A stretch of DNA of 64,000 nt from Ananas comosus (GCF_001540865.1 NC_033640.1:6888910-6952909), one strand, 5' to 3'; positions 35,539 to 49,030 are shown, counted from the first letter of the stretch. A program made the numbers and translations. The notes: generated by a model from the sequence alone, not told the origin.

Positions 35539-37803
35539 GAATAGAATTATAATTCAATGAAAAGGAACGAAAGACAAAAAGAACTATAGGAGAAGAAAAA
35601 TTGTTACATAGATATCGAAACCCTTTTGCACCTTTGTCTAGAGCATTATTTGCCGACGTCGACGATTTTATGAAGTATCACAGCGCCTTCAACCGCTTCC
35701 CGGCAACTTCATATCCTAACCGATATTTCTCGTCCTCGGGGGCTATTAGAGGAGGGGAAAGCACCTCCTTCGTATAATTATACAATACAAATTTAAGTAT
35801 AAATATTACACGCCTTTCATATATAAAACCAACAACAACAAAAATTTGTATATAAAAGAAAAAAAAGTATACTAATTTAGAGAGAAAGAATAAACATCAT
35901 TACCTAACTGGTGTGGCCATTAAAATTAATTAATTAAGAAAAATTTTCTAAATTGATGGGATTGGGTGAAGGTGGAGAGGAGGGTGATGATTTTTATATA
36001 CGAAGTAAATTATTTCAACATCTCCATGATCTCACCTCTTATGAATGGTAGGCCAAGGTTAGTGAAAAAAAAGAAAGTAAATGTGAGTAAATACGATGGA
36101 AAGCGAAGAGCTATTAGAAAAGATATACTAAATGCAGTTTTTTGGAGGAGAGAAGATAAAGTTTAGGGCCTCACTTCACTCAAATAAGGCGGTATATTCA
36201 CATAGAATTTAGATATAAGAATTCATGTATAAATATAGAAGTATAGATATTAGTTAAGGACCTACACTTCATAGTGGGTAGATACTATTAAAATTAATTG
36301 TTGTAAATCATATCATATTATATGTTTTAACATACGTCATCTTGTTTAGAGTCTTTTGGAATTATATTATAACATCTATCTAAATATATGAATACGCAGT
36401 TCAGATTAGATGGCAGCGAGGGGCGAAGGCGTGGGCAGGCGCGGGGCGCTAGCGGGCGCGGGCGCAGGCGTAGGCGCGTGCGCGGGGCGCGAGCAGGCGC
36501 GGGCTCGGGCGCGGTCACGACCAGGCGCGTGCGCTTGGCGGGCCCGATGTGGGTGGGGCCCAGCCAGGGGAAAGGGGAGGGAGAGTTTTTCTTTTTGTTT
36601 TTTTTTTTCCCTCTCGCTTCAATACTTTTCTCTCTTCATATACATAGAAAAAGATTTATAATTTTTTTAAAATCCAATCTAATTTTTTATTTTTTACTAT
36701 AAAAATTTAAAATGTATAAATAATTTTTAAATAGTTTAAATTGTTTGTATTAAATATAAATTTTAATTTTATAATATTGAGCATTTAGATATAGATTGTA
36801 TATACATTAAAAAATAAAAGATAGATTGACAGAGTTTAAATTAATTTTATATTTTATAAAATTTAGTTGTGATAATCGCATAAAATATACTAACTAAATT
36901 TGTAGAGTTAAGCAATGCATTCAGATTTTTAAAGTCAAATTACCATTGACTGACTCAAATCTAATATATAGAAAAATTGGATAATAAAAATAAAATTTTG
37001 AAAGATTGGATTTACACTTTTCGTCCTTAGAATTATCAGACGAGTGACACTTTAATCCTCGAACTTTAATGTGTTATGATTTAAACTACGAAGCATGTGA
37101 CACTTTCGTCCTCAAACTTTAATTAGTTGCAATTTCTGACTTGAAATATGAGGTATATCATTTTAGTTTTCAACGTTTATTGCTGCTATAAATATTATTT
37201 ATTATTTATATGGTTTTTGCCTTTATTTTTTAAAATTCTTATAATTTATTCTTATATTTTTATTGCAGAAATAGTTGGATATTCTTCGGTTGCTTTTTTT
37301 TAATATAATTTCTTGATTTTTTTTTTGCTATTATTTATTTATTTATTTATTTCTACAGAATTGTTCGTCGCAACATGTGGGTCCTTCACTAGTATAAAAT
37401 GATGGCATAATCTATTAATTAAACTATATGAAATCTCAATATTTAAGTTGATTTGGCAGACTTTCCTTATTTTAGGGAAATGATTTAACCTTCATTACTT
37501 TGACTTTCTATTAAGCTCAATACTTAAATAACATGTTATGCATAGCTAATTTTGAGGAAACGGTTGATACTTTTAAAAACGTATACGACCCTTCGCCTTC
37601 TCTCCACCATCCCAATTAATGCATCCACGGTCCCAATAGAATTACAACTGTCGCTTCTCCATCTCTATACCACCCCTCTCATATCTCCTCTTGCTTCTCT
37701 TTTCTTTCTTTTTTTTTTTTTTGCTCTTTTATATCAACATCAATTTTCTCCTTTGCCTTCTCCTGTGCACTATGGTATATCCCTCTCTCTCGCTCAAACT
37801 AAT
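35539..37803. other. AT-rich intergenic DNA with a GC-rich low-complexity block
   Basis: No supportable gene. About 36408-36570 is a GC-rich island built on GGCGCGGGC-like units, unlike its AT-rich surroundings; its open frames are compositional. 35640-35760 is slightly richer in GC and open on both strands but was not recognised. Confidence 0.5.
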
Positions 37804-37900
37804 GGTCCCCATTAGACGGCGAGGGTTTCGTAGTCCCAGTACTTCTTGGGTTGATGGACGTTGAGGTCAGGTCGACGTAGATGGGGGCCTTGGAGGTAGC
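37804..37900 (-). pseudogene. Captured fragment of casein kinase 2 catalytic (alpha) subunit N-terminus
   Basis: Minus-strand translation gives SKAPIYVD, then after a one-base frame change DLNVHQPKKYWDYETLAV, an in-frame stop, and WG. This matches the conserved N-terminus of plant CK2 alpha (pattern KARVYADVN..RPKEYWDYE..TVQWG, recalled). CK2 alpha is a Ser/Thr kinase catalytic subunit; only about 30 of some 330 residues are present, without the ATP-binding or catalytic loop. The frame change and stop show it is dead. It sits as a small GC-rich patch in AT-rich repeat DNA, as expected of a fragment carried by a transposon, whose ends I could not define. Confidence 0.75.
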
Positions 37901-38279
37901 GTTAGGATGTCGTACGAACTTGCCGATGTGCTAGGCTATGAAGAATGAAAAATTTGTAGCTAAACGATATAGTATAAAGTTCATAATTTAAACATGTACT
38001 AGCTAAGGGCGCGCGCGATGCCGCGGGAAAAAAATATTTTGATTAATTTTCACAATATTTATTTATTTAGATATGTATAATTTTATGAGTATATAAAAAT
38101 GTATAATAATATACGAAGTAGAAAATATATCCCCACAAATCAGATGCAATATTTCGCACTAACTTTATGTAAAGCACATTCATTTCAGAAATTTAATAAT
38201 ATTAAATACAATTAAAATTTTATTTAATTTTTTATTAATTATAGATTATTTTTATTAGACGGAATTTTTAATTTTGTCA

Positions 38280-39570
38280 TACTAACTATTAAAATATAGG
38301 GTTAGTTCGTACGATAATTATTTTAAAAAGTTTTGGTTCATGTCTTATACTATTAAAAATAGGGTTGATCCATGCGATAATTATTTAAAAAAAAGTTTGG
38401 TTCATGTCTTATATACTCGGTGTATACTTTTTTTTTTTTACACTGTATATAAAAATCTATTAATTTTTGTATAAATTTTTTATTAATTATACTATTGAAA
38501 AATAGAATTGGTCAATACGAAAAAATTTTTACACTTAGTGTATGCAAAAATATTTATTAATTATAGATTGTATTTATTACATAAAATTTTAATTTTGTTA
38601 TATTGAATATTAAAAAATAGGGTTGGTCCATGCGATAATTCTTAAAAAAAAAAGGTTTGGTTCACGTCTTATAATATTAAAAAATAGATACTATTAAAAA
38701 ATAGGATTGATCTGTGCGATAATTTTTTTTAAAAAAGGTCTTTATATACTCAGTGTACAACTTTTTTTACACTATATAAAAATTTATTAATTTTTATATA
38801 TGAATTTTTTTTATCAATTATACTATTGAAAAATAGAAGGTTTGGTTCATATCTTATATATTCGGTATACATCTTTTTTTAAAAAACAATGTTTGGTTCA
38901 TGTCTTATACTATTAGAAAATAGGGTTGATCGCGATAATTATTTTTTTAAAAAAGTTTGGTTCATGTCTTATATGCTCGGTGTACAATTTTTTTATAGCC
39001 ATATATCAAAATTTATTAATTTTATATATGAATTTTTATTAATTATACTATTAGAAAATAGAAGGTTTGTTTCATTCTTATATGCTGCGGTGTCAACTTT
39101 TTTACACCACATATAAAAATCGAATAATTTTTGTATATAAATTTTTATCTATATACTATTAAAAATTAGAATTGTTTATACAATAAAATTTATACTTGGT
39201 GTGGCAAAAATAAAAAAGAGAAGAAAGTGTGAGAAAAAAAAAAGAAAAAAGGGTTTAGGAGTGAGAGAGAGAATAGAGAGGAAAAAAAAAAAGAGTTGGC
39301 CCACGAGGGCGCGGAGAGCGTGGCTGTACGCTTCTCAGGTCCCCTTTCATGTATGGTTTGTAGATAGGATGGTCAATACGTATAAAATTTTCACTTGGTG
39401 TAGGGTGAAAAAAGAAAACAAGTGTTAGTAGAAAAAAAAAAAAAAAAGATGAAGAAAGAGGAGAAAAACACAGTGGGTAGACTGGTAGTTGAAGTTTTTT
39501 ACATCATATGAAATTTTAATTTTGTTATATAGACTATTAAAAATATAGATTGGTATATGCGATAAAATAT
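38280..39570 (+). repeat. Irregular AT-rich tandem repeat array
   Basis: Blocks such as TTTGGTTCATGTCTTATA and AAAAATAGGGTTGATCC recur at least five times with varying spacing, separated by poly(A)/poly(T) and TTTACACTATATAAAA segments. Non-coding; units are diverged, so it is old. Confidence 0.7.
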
Positions 39571-39654
39571 TACACTTAATGTAGGTGAAATAAAAAAGGT
39601 GTTGAATAATTTTTTTTTAAAAAAGGTGTAGGATTGTGCGTATGACAGAGAAAG

Positions 39655-39686
39655 AGAGAGAATATATATATATATATGTAGAGAGA

Positions 39687-39722
<36 letters not shown>
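39655..39722. repeat. (TA)n and (GA)n microsatellite
   Basis: A short (TA)n at about 39662-39676 is followed by GAGAAGAGAAGAG and (GA)n to about 39720. Confidence 0.85.
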
Positions 39723-39929
39723 GAGGCGAGGAGAGAGAGTGTGAGAAGAAAAAAAAAAAAGCCCACCGGAGTAATGAGGAAGCTCCGTTGGGTTCCCAAT
39801 TAATGTATGGTATAGATAAGGAAAAAATAATTATCCATCCAATTCAATAACAAATAGATAATTAAACAATAAAGTAATAATAATAGAAAAACAAAGGGGA
39901 TCTTTTTTTTATTCAAGTTGTGGAACAAT

Positions 39930-42302
39930 TCATATCACCATCGTGGGGGCCAAACTGCTGGTGTATGTGAAATGCTCCATGAGTTATGGTGATCATTGTT
40001 GTATATTTAATAGTCAAACTAGCGGCAAATAGCCATGAAAGATAATGGGTAAACTATCGATCAGTAAGGTCAAAATAATTTCGATAGGATAATACGTATA
40101 ACACCGACCGACTAGGTCAAATAACTAACAAATAAATAAGTAATGAAATACTAGCACTTTATAATGTAAGAATAATCTATATAATGTATCAACTGAAGTA
40201 GAGCAACTAACAATGATGAGTTAAAGCAGTGCAAGATATACTCTGCCATAAAGAAGAATAGACTGATAAGGAAAGGTAACAGAGTAAGCACCACTTTACC
40301 GACTTGCGATCGAAGCACTCACCTATAAATCGAATATTTAAGTCCGCGAATCTATCAATGCCTCCAGGTGCTGTGAGAATCTAGACATAACTACCAAATG
40401 TCAATGTAAGACATTATATGTCCGCATACCAACCGTGGCACATATACAGCATCGAATTGCACGACAACACACTTGAAACACCGGTTTTGCAACCCGACTT
40501 CCGGAACTAGATCAACCCATAAGCCCACTCTATAAGAGTTCAAACTACTCTCAGACATCAAGCTAAAAATAATCCATGACACGAAATCATCAACAAAAGA
40601 ACTGATGCGATTGGAACATCGGCTTCTTTAACCGATATTTGAACGTCGCCTAAACTGTTACCTAACCTATCGAGTCCTCTAACCAAGAGCATTCCAAGAC
40701 ATGCCATAGATCTCTTTAGACTACCCGCTGTCTCAAAACACACTAATTTAGGTGTTGAGATAGTCGCATGGGAGGTGTGCACCAATAGAGACCTTGGCCC
40801 TGCCCTGGCTCCAAACTAGGTTGCAACGGTTCTGATGTACACCGACCTTGGTGTAGGGACCAGCAAGAGATAGAACACTCATGTTGCTGGTTTCAACTAG
40901 CAAATACCCTGCGAAACACATCCCACGAGTTCTGGAGTCCAAGTGTACGATCAATGCACTAAATGGCGGAGTTTCGGCCTTGATTAGTCTCAAAGTTGCC
41001 ATTTTCGGCATTGGGACAACACATGATTGCATGATTACTTTTGAGGATCATTTCCAGTTGGAATGTGACTACAATAGAGCTTTGGCTAGCGACAAGTATG
41101 GCCGCACACTCCTAAACCAATTGTTTGCCCAAAAAGCCCAATTTTAGTGTTTTGAATATCATTTCGGTGTCAAACAATGCACATAGTATGTGTTTAACAC
41201 CAAAGGCGGCCATAATACTATCTCCTACATAAACATGACATGAAGTCGCCAAAAATGCCAACAACGTGACCAGAACATCGGCTTCAACTACCGATTTTTA
41301 ATTTTAGTTGATATTTACGAAAACTTGTTGAAATAGCCATTTATGTGTCGGGGGACAATTTCAGTTTGAAATTCACTTTGTGTCTCATCATCCCACCCAC
41401 TGTCCCAAAATACACCAATTTAGGTGTCGGGACAGCCGTACACAAAGTGCAAACTAAAAGAAATTTCAGTATCCAAATATGCCATTTTTGGCTCCAGAAG
41501 TGTCATTTTTTGGGCATCGGAATCCACCACGATTCTCTTGCTGTCACCAGACATACAATGTAGCAAGGATTGACCGCCAAGAAAGCTTAGCAATGCCCAA
41601 AGATAGCGACAAAAGTGTTTATGTGAATTTCAAATTGAAATTGTATTATAATGATCGATTTAAGGGACAAAAATACCGAAAAGCCCTATTTCAGTTTCCA
41701 ATTGATTTTCGGACTTAGGACGACTAGTTCGGGGCTTCAACATGCATAATAGACACTGCCCAAGGTAGCCTGCTATGCACAATTGCAGAAAGGGTCCAAA
41801 GTTTTCATCTATTATGCGATTTAATAAGAAAATATAGTTTTATCTCGTTACCTAGGCTATTCGATCGAAAAGCCAAATCGTCACATACGCTAGTAGGCAG
41901 CGATGCTCTGAACACCATGGTCTACCTACGAAGCGTCAACGACAATGGATGTTGATGAAGTTCCATCTTTGTAGTTCTATTGGAAAATGGTCCAAAAGAA
42001 CCATCGGTGCAACTCAACACACATGCTTTCCTACCTACAACTAGGGTGAGCACAGCAATGAGGGTGGTTGAGAGATCACTGTACTCTACTAAATTGTGGT
42101 CGTGGGTCTGGGGCCACTTGCAGGCAGCAGTAGGAGCAGTTTAGAAGCTGTTGCGCAGCTAGGGGTGGTAGGGGCCGATCGAGAAGGGTATGGTTGGCTG
42201 AAGGGAAGGACAATGGTGGCTGGAAGGTTATTTGGGAGAGGGGAGAGGAAAAAGAATAAAGGAAAGAAACCCTAACTTCTAATCAACAAATAATGTAACA
42301 AT
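39930..42302 (-). repeat. Probable LTR of an old gypsy element, boundaries uncertain
   Basis: Non-coding. The right edge, read on the minus strand, begins TGTTACATTATTTG followed by a leader-like TAGGGTTTCTTTCC, and it lies downstream of the decayed gypsy pol at 42950-47092. Internal motifs repeat imperfectly: CACCAATTTAGGTGTCGGGA at about 41411 and a similar copy at about 40741, and GAACATCGGCTTC twice (near 40614 and 41274). No left terminus or target duplication was identified. Confidence 0.4.
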
Positions 42303-42949
42303 TACAGGATATTGCCTGCACTATTTTGCCTTATCCATTATGGTCATCTCTCAGTCCTGTTCGTATAGAAGTCCTCCATTTTAAAAAATTCTTAACTTTG
42401 ACACATGAAATAATAATTTTTCACAAGTAGCTCTATTTCTAAATTTTGTAAAAAAATATGTTCTAGCGCCTCCAATTCACAACTTCTTGCTTAAAAAATT
42501 TCATACAATTCGACACATAAGATGTTTTGCTTTTTGCAGAAAAATCCATTTTTCGATTTTTTTCTCAACCGTTCTTATCTCCTGAACATCACTTAATCAT
42601 GAGAAATTATACGAAAGTCCTTCTCATGACTTATAGCACTGTCAAACATTCGAGGTGGTGATTTTTTTAGTAAAAGCTATCCAATTAGACAAAAATGCTC
42701 ATAATATTTTTGAAATTTATATTTAAAATCTCAGATTCTATATTATTCCCTACGTAAATAAAGTTTCGTCCTCTAAACTTAATTAAAAATCCCCTGTAAT
42801 CAAATTTGGGATTGCTTTTGCATTACAACTTGGCTCCCAAGTAAGTTCTCCTATTTAACTTTTAAATACGAAATGATTTGATTTCGTAATAGTGTTTTCT
42901 CTTGTACCAAAATCTGCTTCGGGGCTTCCGTGGAGCTCGAAATCTTTCG
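42303..42949. other. AT-rich stretch between LTR-like sequence and gypsy pol
   Basis: Nothing recognisable; possibly the untranslated 3' part of the gypsy element. Confidence 0.4.
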
Positions 42950-45900
42950 AAACTGAATTATAGTATGTTAATCATCCAGAATGGATCTGGAATACACTTT
43001 CAAAGCAATGAGATGTAGAATCACGTTATTTCACACAGGCGAGACTAAGAGGAATACCCATCAATGATCTATCAGACGAATACGCTCTAGAATTACAAAC
43101 CGTCCAATAAACTATGGACCAAACCCATTCCGTAACCTGGACCACTTGATCTCCCTCATTCGCAAAACTTAGAGTAGCACATGCTCACCAAACTAGAACT
43201 ATAGGTAGTGCCAACGCTGGCCCGTGTACCTCCTTTGCAGGCTCTACACAATAAGAATTTGCCACTTTGCCATGCGAATCTTGGCCTGTGTGTCCTCTAC
43301 TAAGTCTTGCTTGATCACAAACAGATTGAGAACCTAGTATTTATGTCCATACAATGCCTCTTATATAAGGTGCCGTCTTGATGCTCGCCAAATGGCTATC
43401 ATTATAGGCGAACTCCACTAAGGGTAAAAACTTGAACCAATCTTCGTCATAATCCAACACCCATGCCTAGAGTCTTTGAGGACCTGAACAATACATTCCA
43501 ACTAGCCATCTTCACCAACTAGCCCACAATGTCCCAAAATGCGTAGTCACCTCGCGACAATCGAGGCAAACCTCAGACACTCCCACTTCCACATGGACAT
43601 AGAGAAAGATTATAGCTTACCCGCTAGCCATTGGACTTAGTTTTTACCTTCCGACACACCAAGCATTAAGCTACTTGTTGTTCCACATTTGCCTTCATTT
43701 ACGATCAGCAGAAATGTGATTAACATCCTAATGTATCTTGGTACCGCTGGGATACATAGTGTATGAAGACCCATGTGCCCCTGCTAGGATCTCTTGCCTC
43801 AAATCGATGTTATTGAGCATACATAAACAATCTTGAAGATAGAGAAAATCGTCAGAGTGGATAACGAAGTCCCCCACCTTTCCCTACTTAGCATCAGAAC
43901 ACAGCTTCTGTAGGTGCAGGCCTAACTACTGCCCAAGCCTAATTCCTTCCACCAAGATTGCTATACTACCAAGGCCATCAATCAAGTAGTTGACCCTAGG
44001 AGCACGACCTCCAACTATAACGGATGAAACTACTTAACCAAGCGATCTTGCTCGGTGCCCATAATCGATAACTCAAAGATGCATGTTTTTGGCGCAAGAC
44101 ATCAAGCACCACATCCACCATGTTTACATTTTGCTAGTGGCACTGGAAGAAGAGGTTGTAATCCTTTAAGAGCTTGAGTCATACTCAATTTGGTGTTTTC
44201 ATCTAAAGTTAACAATGCTCGCCTCAAGGCTATAGGCTCACACTTGCTTATATTAAAGATTCTAAAACTTAACACTTATAAATCGAAATCTGCCGACGGT
44301 ATCGACTAACATCTAGGTCTTTGTAAGATATGGATCTCGAGGATCTAAAAGGTGAAAAATACACCTAGAGGGGGGTGAATAGGTGTAAACGGTAAAATAA
44401 AATAAACTCGATGCGAATATGAAATAAATGCGGAAAATAAAATCAGCACACCGAGAATTAACGTGGGAAAACTCCAAATCGGAGAGAAAAACCCACGGGA
44501 CCGATCACACAAAGAAATCCACTAAGAAAACATGAGTACAAGTGATTTAGCAAAAATACAAGACTCAAAATACCGAATCCTCGTTGTAGATTATCTTTGC
44601 TAGTCCACGATCGCTTGGAATCCTCCAACCGATCACACTGCAAGTCCTTGCAGCCGCACACGCCTCGATTCCACGAAACGCCCACCGAATCCACGGTCTC
44701 CACGCGAGATCCACGCGCTAACGCTCCATCCGAAGCTCGTAGAAGTTCAACAATTTGTGGTGATTAAAGGTCTTTGAAAGCACATATAATATGAGGAGAA
44801 ACCCGAATTAAAACATCACCAATTTGATCCTTAACTAAAATTTGAATCAAAACGAAGAATCAAATTGATGATCTAACGCTTGATGTTTTAAAAACATAGA
44901 ACCGAAACTCCGAATCAAGCCGTTAGGGTTTTTAAAAAGTTATCTCGCTCAACTCTCTTCAAATAGAGATCCTCATATCATATTTATAGGTTTAGAAGAC
45001 TTCTAGATAGATTAGGATTCCAAAAACTCAATTTTAAAAACTGACGACGGTCTCAGGGTCCGGTCCTTTCGAGGAGACCGGTCCTTGGGAGACCGGTCCT
45101 CCAAGGTGAGGTCCGGTCTTTCGCTGCGTAGATGTCAAAATATGCGTACGGGGACCAGTCCTCAATTTAGAGACCGGTCCTTCCCTGCGCAACAAGGAAA
45201 ACCACGTACGGGGACCGGTCCTCATGATCAGAGACCGGTCTCCCAAACCTTCTACGCAAAGAAGCTTGATGGGTCCGGTCCCTCTGATCAAGGACCGGTC
45301 CCCGACCCCTGAGTTTTTTCAGAAAACTTAAGTTTGAATAAATAAAAAGGAAACCAAGTCTTCTAAACATCTTTTAACAATGAAAACTTCACCACAAATT
45401 ATTTATAATCATACCTGCGTTCTTAAGGGTCTTTGATCACAAAAACTTCAATTCTTTTCGTCAATCTTCATCTTCTAATTCTTCGAGACTCCGTCCAAAC
45501 CTTCACGAAATTCGCCAACTTATAAAATCCTTAACAGTCTTAAGACCTAACCTACCACCCTGGCGAAAACGACTCAGAGCTACTACTACCAAGTGAGCCC
45601 TCTATTCCAAATTGATTAATTTCTTCATTTGAATATATCAGACCCGACGAATACGTTACATACATGCTACTAGGTGAATTGGGCTGTCAATTGCGGCACG
45701 ATACTATAACCACTAGCGATGCCCAACATCTATTTCTTAAGACCATGTCGCTCTCATCTCCAAAGTGAATGATGCAACTCATGTCTTCAGGCAATGCTAA
45801 CCATCTATCTCAATGAGACCTTGACATGCCTGTCACCAAGTAATCCAGAATAGTGATTGTATCATAATAGATTTCTAAGGGCTCACCACCGTCAATCCCT

Positions 45901-47092
45901 ATGCTTGGGCACATTATAAACCACATACGCTCTCTAGTGCCATATCCAATGAACCTACAACTAGATTTACCACCCATCAACCGAGAACCAAAGCGTTATG
46001 GTAGCTCAACCATGACTAACCGAACTATCTAACATTCTTGTTTGGTGAAATTTGGCCTTGCGTTCGAGAGTATAGGTGCTTTGGGGGATTCTTTGAGCTT
46101 CACTACCTACTTGAACCTTTTGTTGTGTACTTCTTCTCTTTGTCCTTATCATAAGCTTCTCTTTCCTCGGGCAACATCACTATTCCCCGCTCAACCCATA
46201 ACACCCACTCAACCACCTCCCGAAAGGTTTGGAGACGGTGGAATTGCACAAACTTATATATCTCTAGTTGGAGCCCCCACTCGAAACCCTTAGCCTTGTT
46301 CCGCTCATTATGAATGGTGAAGGCAATGCAATTGAGAATTTGAGTAAACCCCCTCTTATATTTTCCCACTATATTGCTTTCTTGCTAGAGCTTCTTGCAG
46401 TTGTCCTTCAACTACGTCTTGATGCTCCCGGGGAAGTACGCATTGTAGTGTTCTCCCCGAAACTCCTCCTATGTCATTAACGACGCCCCCGCGGGCCCTC
46501 CTTTCTTAATCTTCTTCTACCAAGTGTGGGCTTCTCCCCTCCGAACAGTGCGCCACCAAGTGAACCTTCTCTTAGTCCGTGATGAACAAGTCCTCGAAGC
46601 ACTTCTCTATCGAGTCGACCCACGCCTACCCCACCAATGGTCGACGGTTGCTCTACTGAATTTTGTCTGGTTGAACTTTTGAAGTTTGCAAGACTCACCC
46701 GGGTTCACTCTTGCTCTGCCTCAAGTGTAGCTTGATTCACGATAGAGGTATCCGATGTAGTCCCTGAAGGCATACGGTGAGCCGTAATGGGTTTGATTGC
46801 CCTTATTACCCTTTCAGCATTAGTTTGGGATGTGATAGGAAGTGGGTCCTGTCCAGGACTAGTTTGAGTTGCACCCTGTTGCGACATCAATTTATGTAGC
46901 TTCTTTATATGCTCCTTTTGTCATTAGGAGCCTTCTGCTTCCTGTGAACTATTCCCACCTGTCGCTCCGTAACTCATATCAAGGCAGCCACTTGCCCTAG
47001 AAGCTCTCAAACTTTACTTAACCCATATTGCTTGGGCACCTCGTGTTGGGCTGCAGTAGCCCTCTTCCACGGTTGTCCACTTGGTGCCATCT
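42950..47092 (-). pseudogene. Decayed Ty3/gypsy gag-pol on the minus strand, interrupted by a solo LTR
   Basis: Reading right to left, gag begins near 47092 with MAPSGQPWKR and continues with a capsid region (about 46700-46100) that includes EWGLQLEIYKFVQFHRLQTF and VVEWVLW, both typical of plant gypsy gag. Pol pieces follow. About 43940-43600 gives integrase zinc-region-like DLRQEILAGAHGSSYTM and YPSGTK, and about 43500-43150 gives WFKFLPLVEFAYND-like and DTQAKIRMAKWQILI-like blocks after frame changes. Many stops and frameshifts make it non-functional. A separate solo LTR (44322-45536) is inserted in it. Domain names rest on recalled motifs. Confidence 0.8.
44322..45536 (-). repeat. Solo LTR inserted in the gypsy relic, 1215 bp
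   Basis: On the minus strand it opens TGTTAAGGATTTTATAAG and closes CCATATCTTACA. A perfect 5-bp target duplication GTCTT lies at 44317-44321 and 45537-45541. Near its 3' end it contains (minus strand) CCTATTCACCCCCCTCTAGG, a string I recall from Sirevirus/SIRE-type copia LTRs. At 45050-45310 it has a dense cluster of GACCGGTC(C)-type palindromes. Confidence 0.85.
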
Positions 47093-47116
47093 TACTTCTT
47101 GAAACATAGCAACATC

Positions 47117-47567
<451 letters not shown>

Positions 47568-47870
47568 AACATCAGTTAATCTAAGTGAGCAATTTGCTCA
47601 CAACAATACAATTCACAACCCAATCCAATTAAGTGAAAGTTTTTGAAGAGTACTACTTTTTCCATCTTTGTCGTTTTATTGTTTGTAGCCAACATGATCA
47701 CAATGAGGAAAATAGGACAGCATTCTTGATCAATCTCCAACATGTAATTAGAGACACGACTTGACTCAATTAATTCAATTTCGCTATAAGTCACATCTTT
47801 CATGCTCCTAAGTCCTCATGTTGGCAATAGCCTAAGGTTTACTAAGTCCAGTTAGAGATATTTTTCTAGA

Positions 47871-47881
47871 CTCTAATACCA
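47871..47881 (-). other. Degenerate primer-binding site of the minus-strand gypsy element
   Basis: Minus strand TGGTATTAGAG, close to the Met-tRNA site TGGTATCAGAG. It lies eight bases inside the end of the LTR that begins at 47890 and upstream of the gag start. Confidence 0.55.
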
Positions 47882-47889
47882 CTCTAATA

Positions 47890-49030
47890 TGTCATACCTT
47901 TATTAGAGTGGAAGCGCCCCCAGTAGCATGGCTAAATTAGCTGTGTACATAGGGCTTCCCCATATACACGAAGGAACAAACTAAAACATTCAGCTCATAC
48001 AAACAAACAAAAATTTTCATACGAATTGGAGTATTAAATTACAATACTATTCTATTACAACCAAGTTCCATTCAAATGTCTATATGTTTCGCCAAAATTA
48101 TATAATGTTCTACATAAAGGTTCCATCCTTAGGCAACCCCAAAATGTCGGGGTGGGGAGCTAACTATGGCACAACGTCCTTGCCACGATCACCCCTGGAG
48201 GAGGAAGGAAGCTTTGGAAAATAAGGAACAATATAGCGTAAGAACTATATAAAATAGTTCTTAGTTGGTACGTACAATCGCCGTAAGCAGCACTCTATCT
48301 GCTAGGTCTACTAGAGGTATGATAAAATAAGAGATAATGAGTACGAAAATAATAAATATTCATAAGAAGGAATCCTACTATTGTACCTCTACAATAACAG
48401 AGAGTGTCAATACTGTCTCTATATACATCAACATTCAGGAATACAATGTTGACAACTCATTACCCAATCACTTCGACCGACTTGAGATTCAGTCAAGCTT
48501 ACGCCTCGAGTATAGGGATGTTGATACTCACACACGAACTTACATTGGCACTCAACAGCTAAACGATGCGAAAATCGCAGCCTCACTAGGTTGTACTTCT
48601 GGAGGACCTTGACATGTAAGAAGCGACCATCACAAATAAAAGTGCTCATTGAGCTAATTTTGTCTCTTGTAAGCTGTAGTCATATAATCCTACTCACTAT
48701 GCCATATTGGAAACACATATAAAGATTCTCTTTCTATTTTGACATTTTATCAAACACATAGTAAGCATTTTCCAGTATCAATATGCAATAGAAGTTCCAC
48801 CAAGCCCAAACACCCCCAAACTGGAATTTTTATTGAGTACGGATAGCCCAAAACTTTAGTGCCAGTACTGAAGTGAAGATTGTCAACCAGAATGTTTTGG
48901 TTTCGGAACTTCATTTTCCCACCATTTTCATTCTAGAATAGCTCTCACTCAACTCAAACTCTTTCAGAGCCACTCAATAGGCCATTTTATATTAGACCTT
49001 AGCAATCTTCAGAGCATAGTATACTACTAG
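47890..49030 (-). repeat. Probable 5' LTR of the minus-strand gypsy element, outer end uncertain
   Basis: The inner end reads, on the minus strand, AAAGGTATGACA, next to the primer site. It extends rightwards at least to about 48990 by lack of other features; the opening TG was not located. It shows no obvious identity to 39930-42302, so the pairing of those two as LTRs of one element is doubtful. Confidence 0.45.

Noticed and set aside
35640..35760. Short GC-richer patch open on both strands
   Set aside because: Read as EDEKYRLGYEVAGKRL on the minus strand it looks protein-like, but I could not tie it to a family and a stop follows.
36388..36702. Two GC-rich open frames of about 80-100 codons
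   Set aside because: They result from a repetitive GGCGCG block; no domain, and both frames are equally open.
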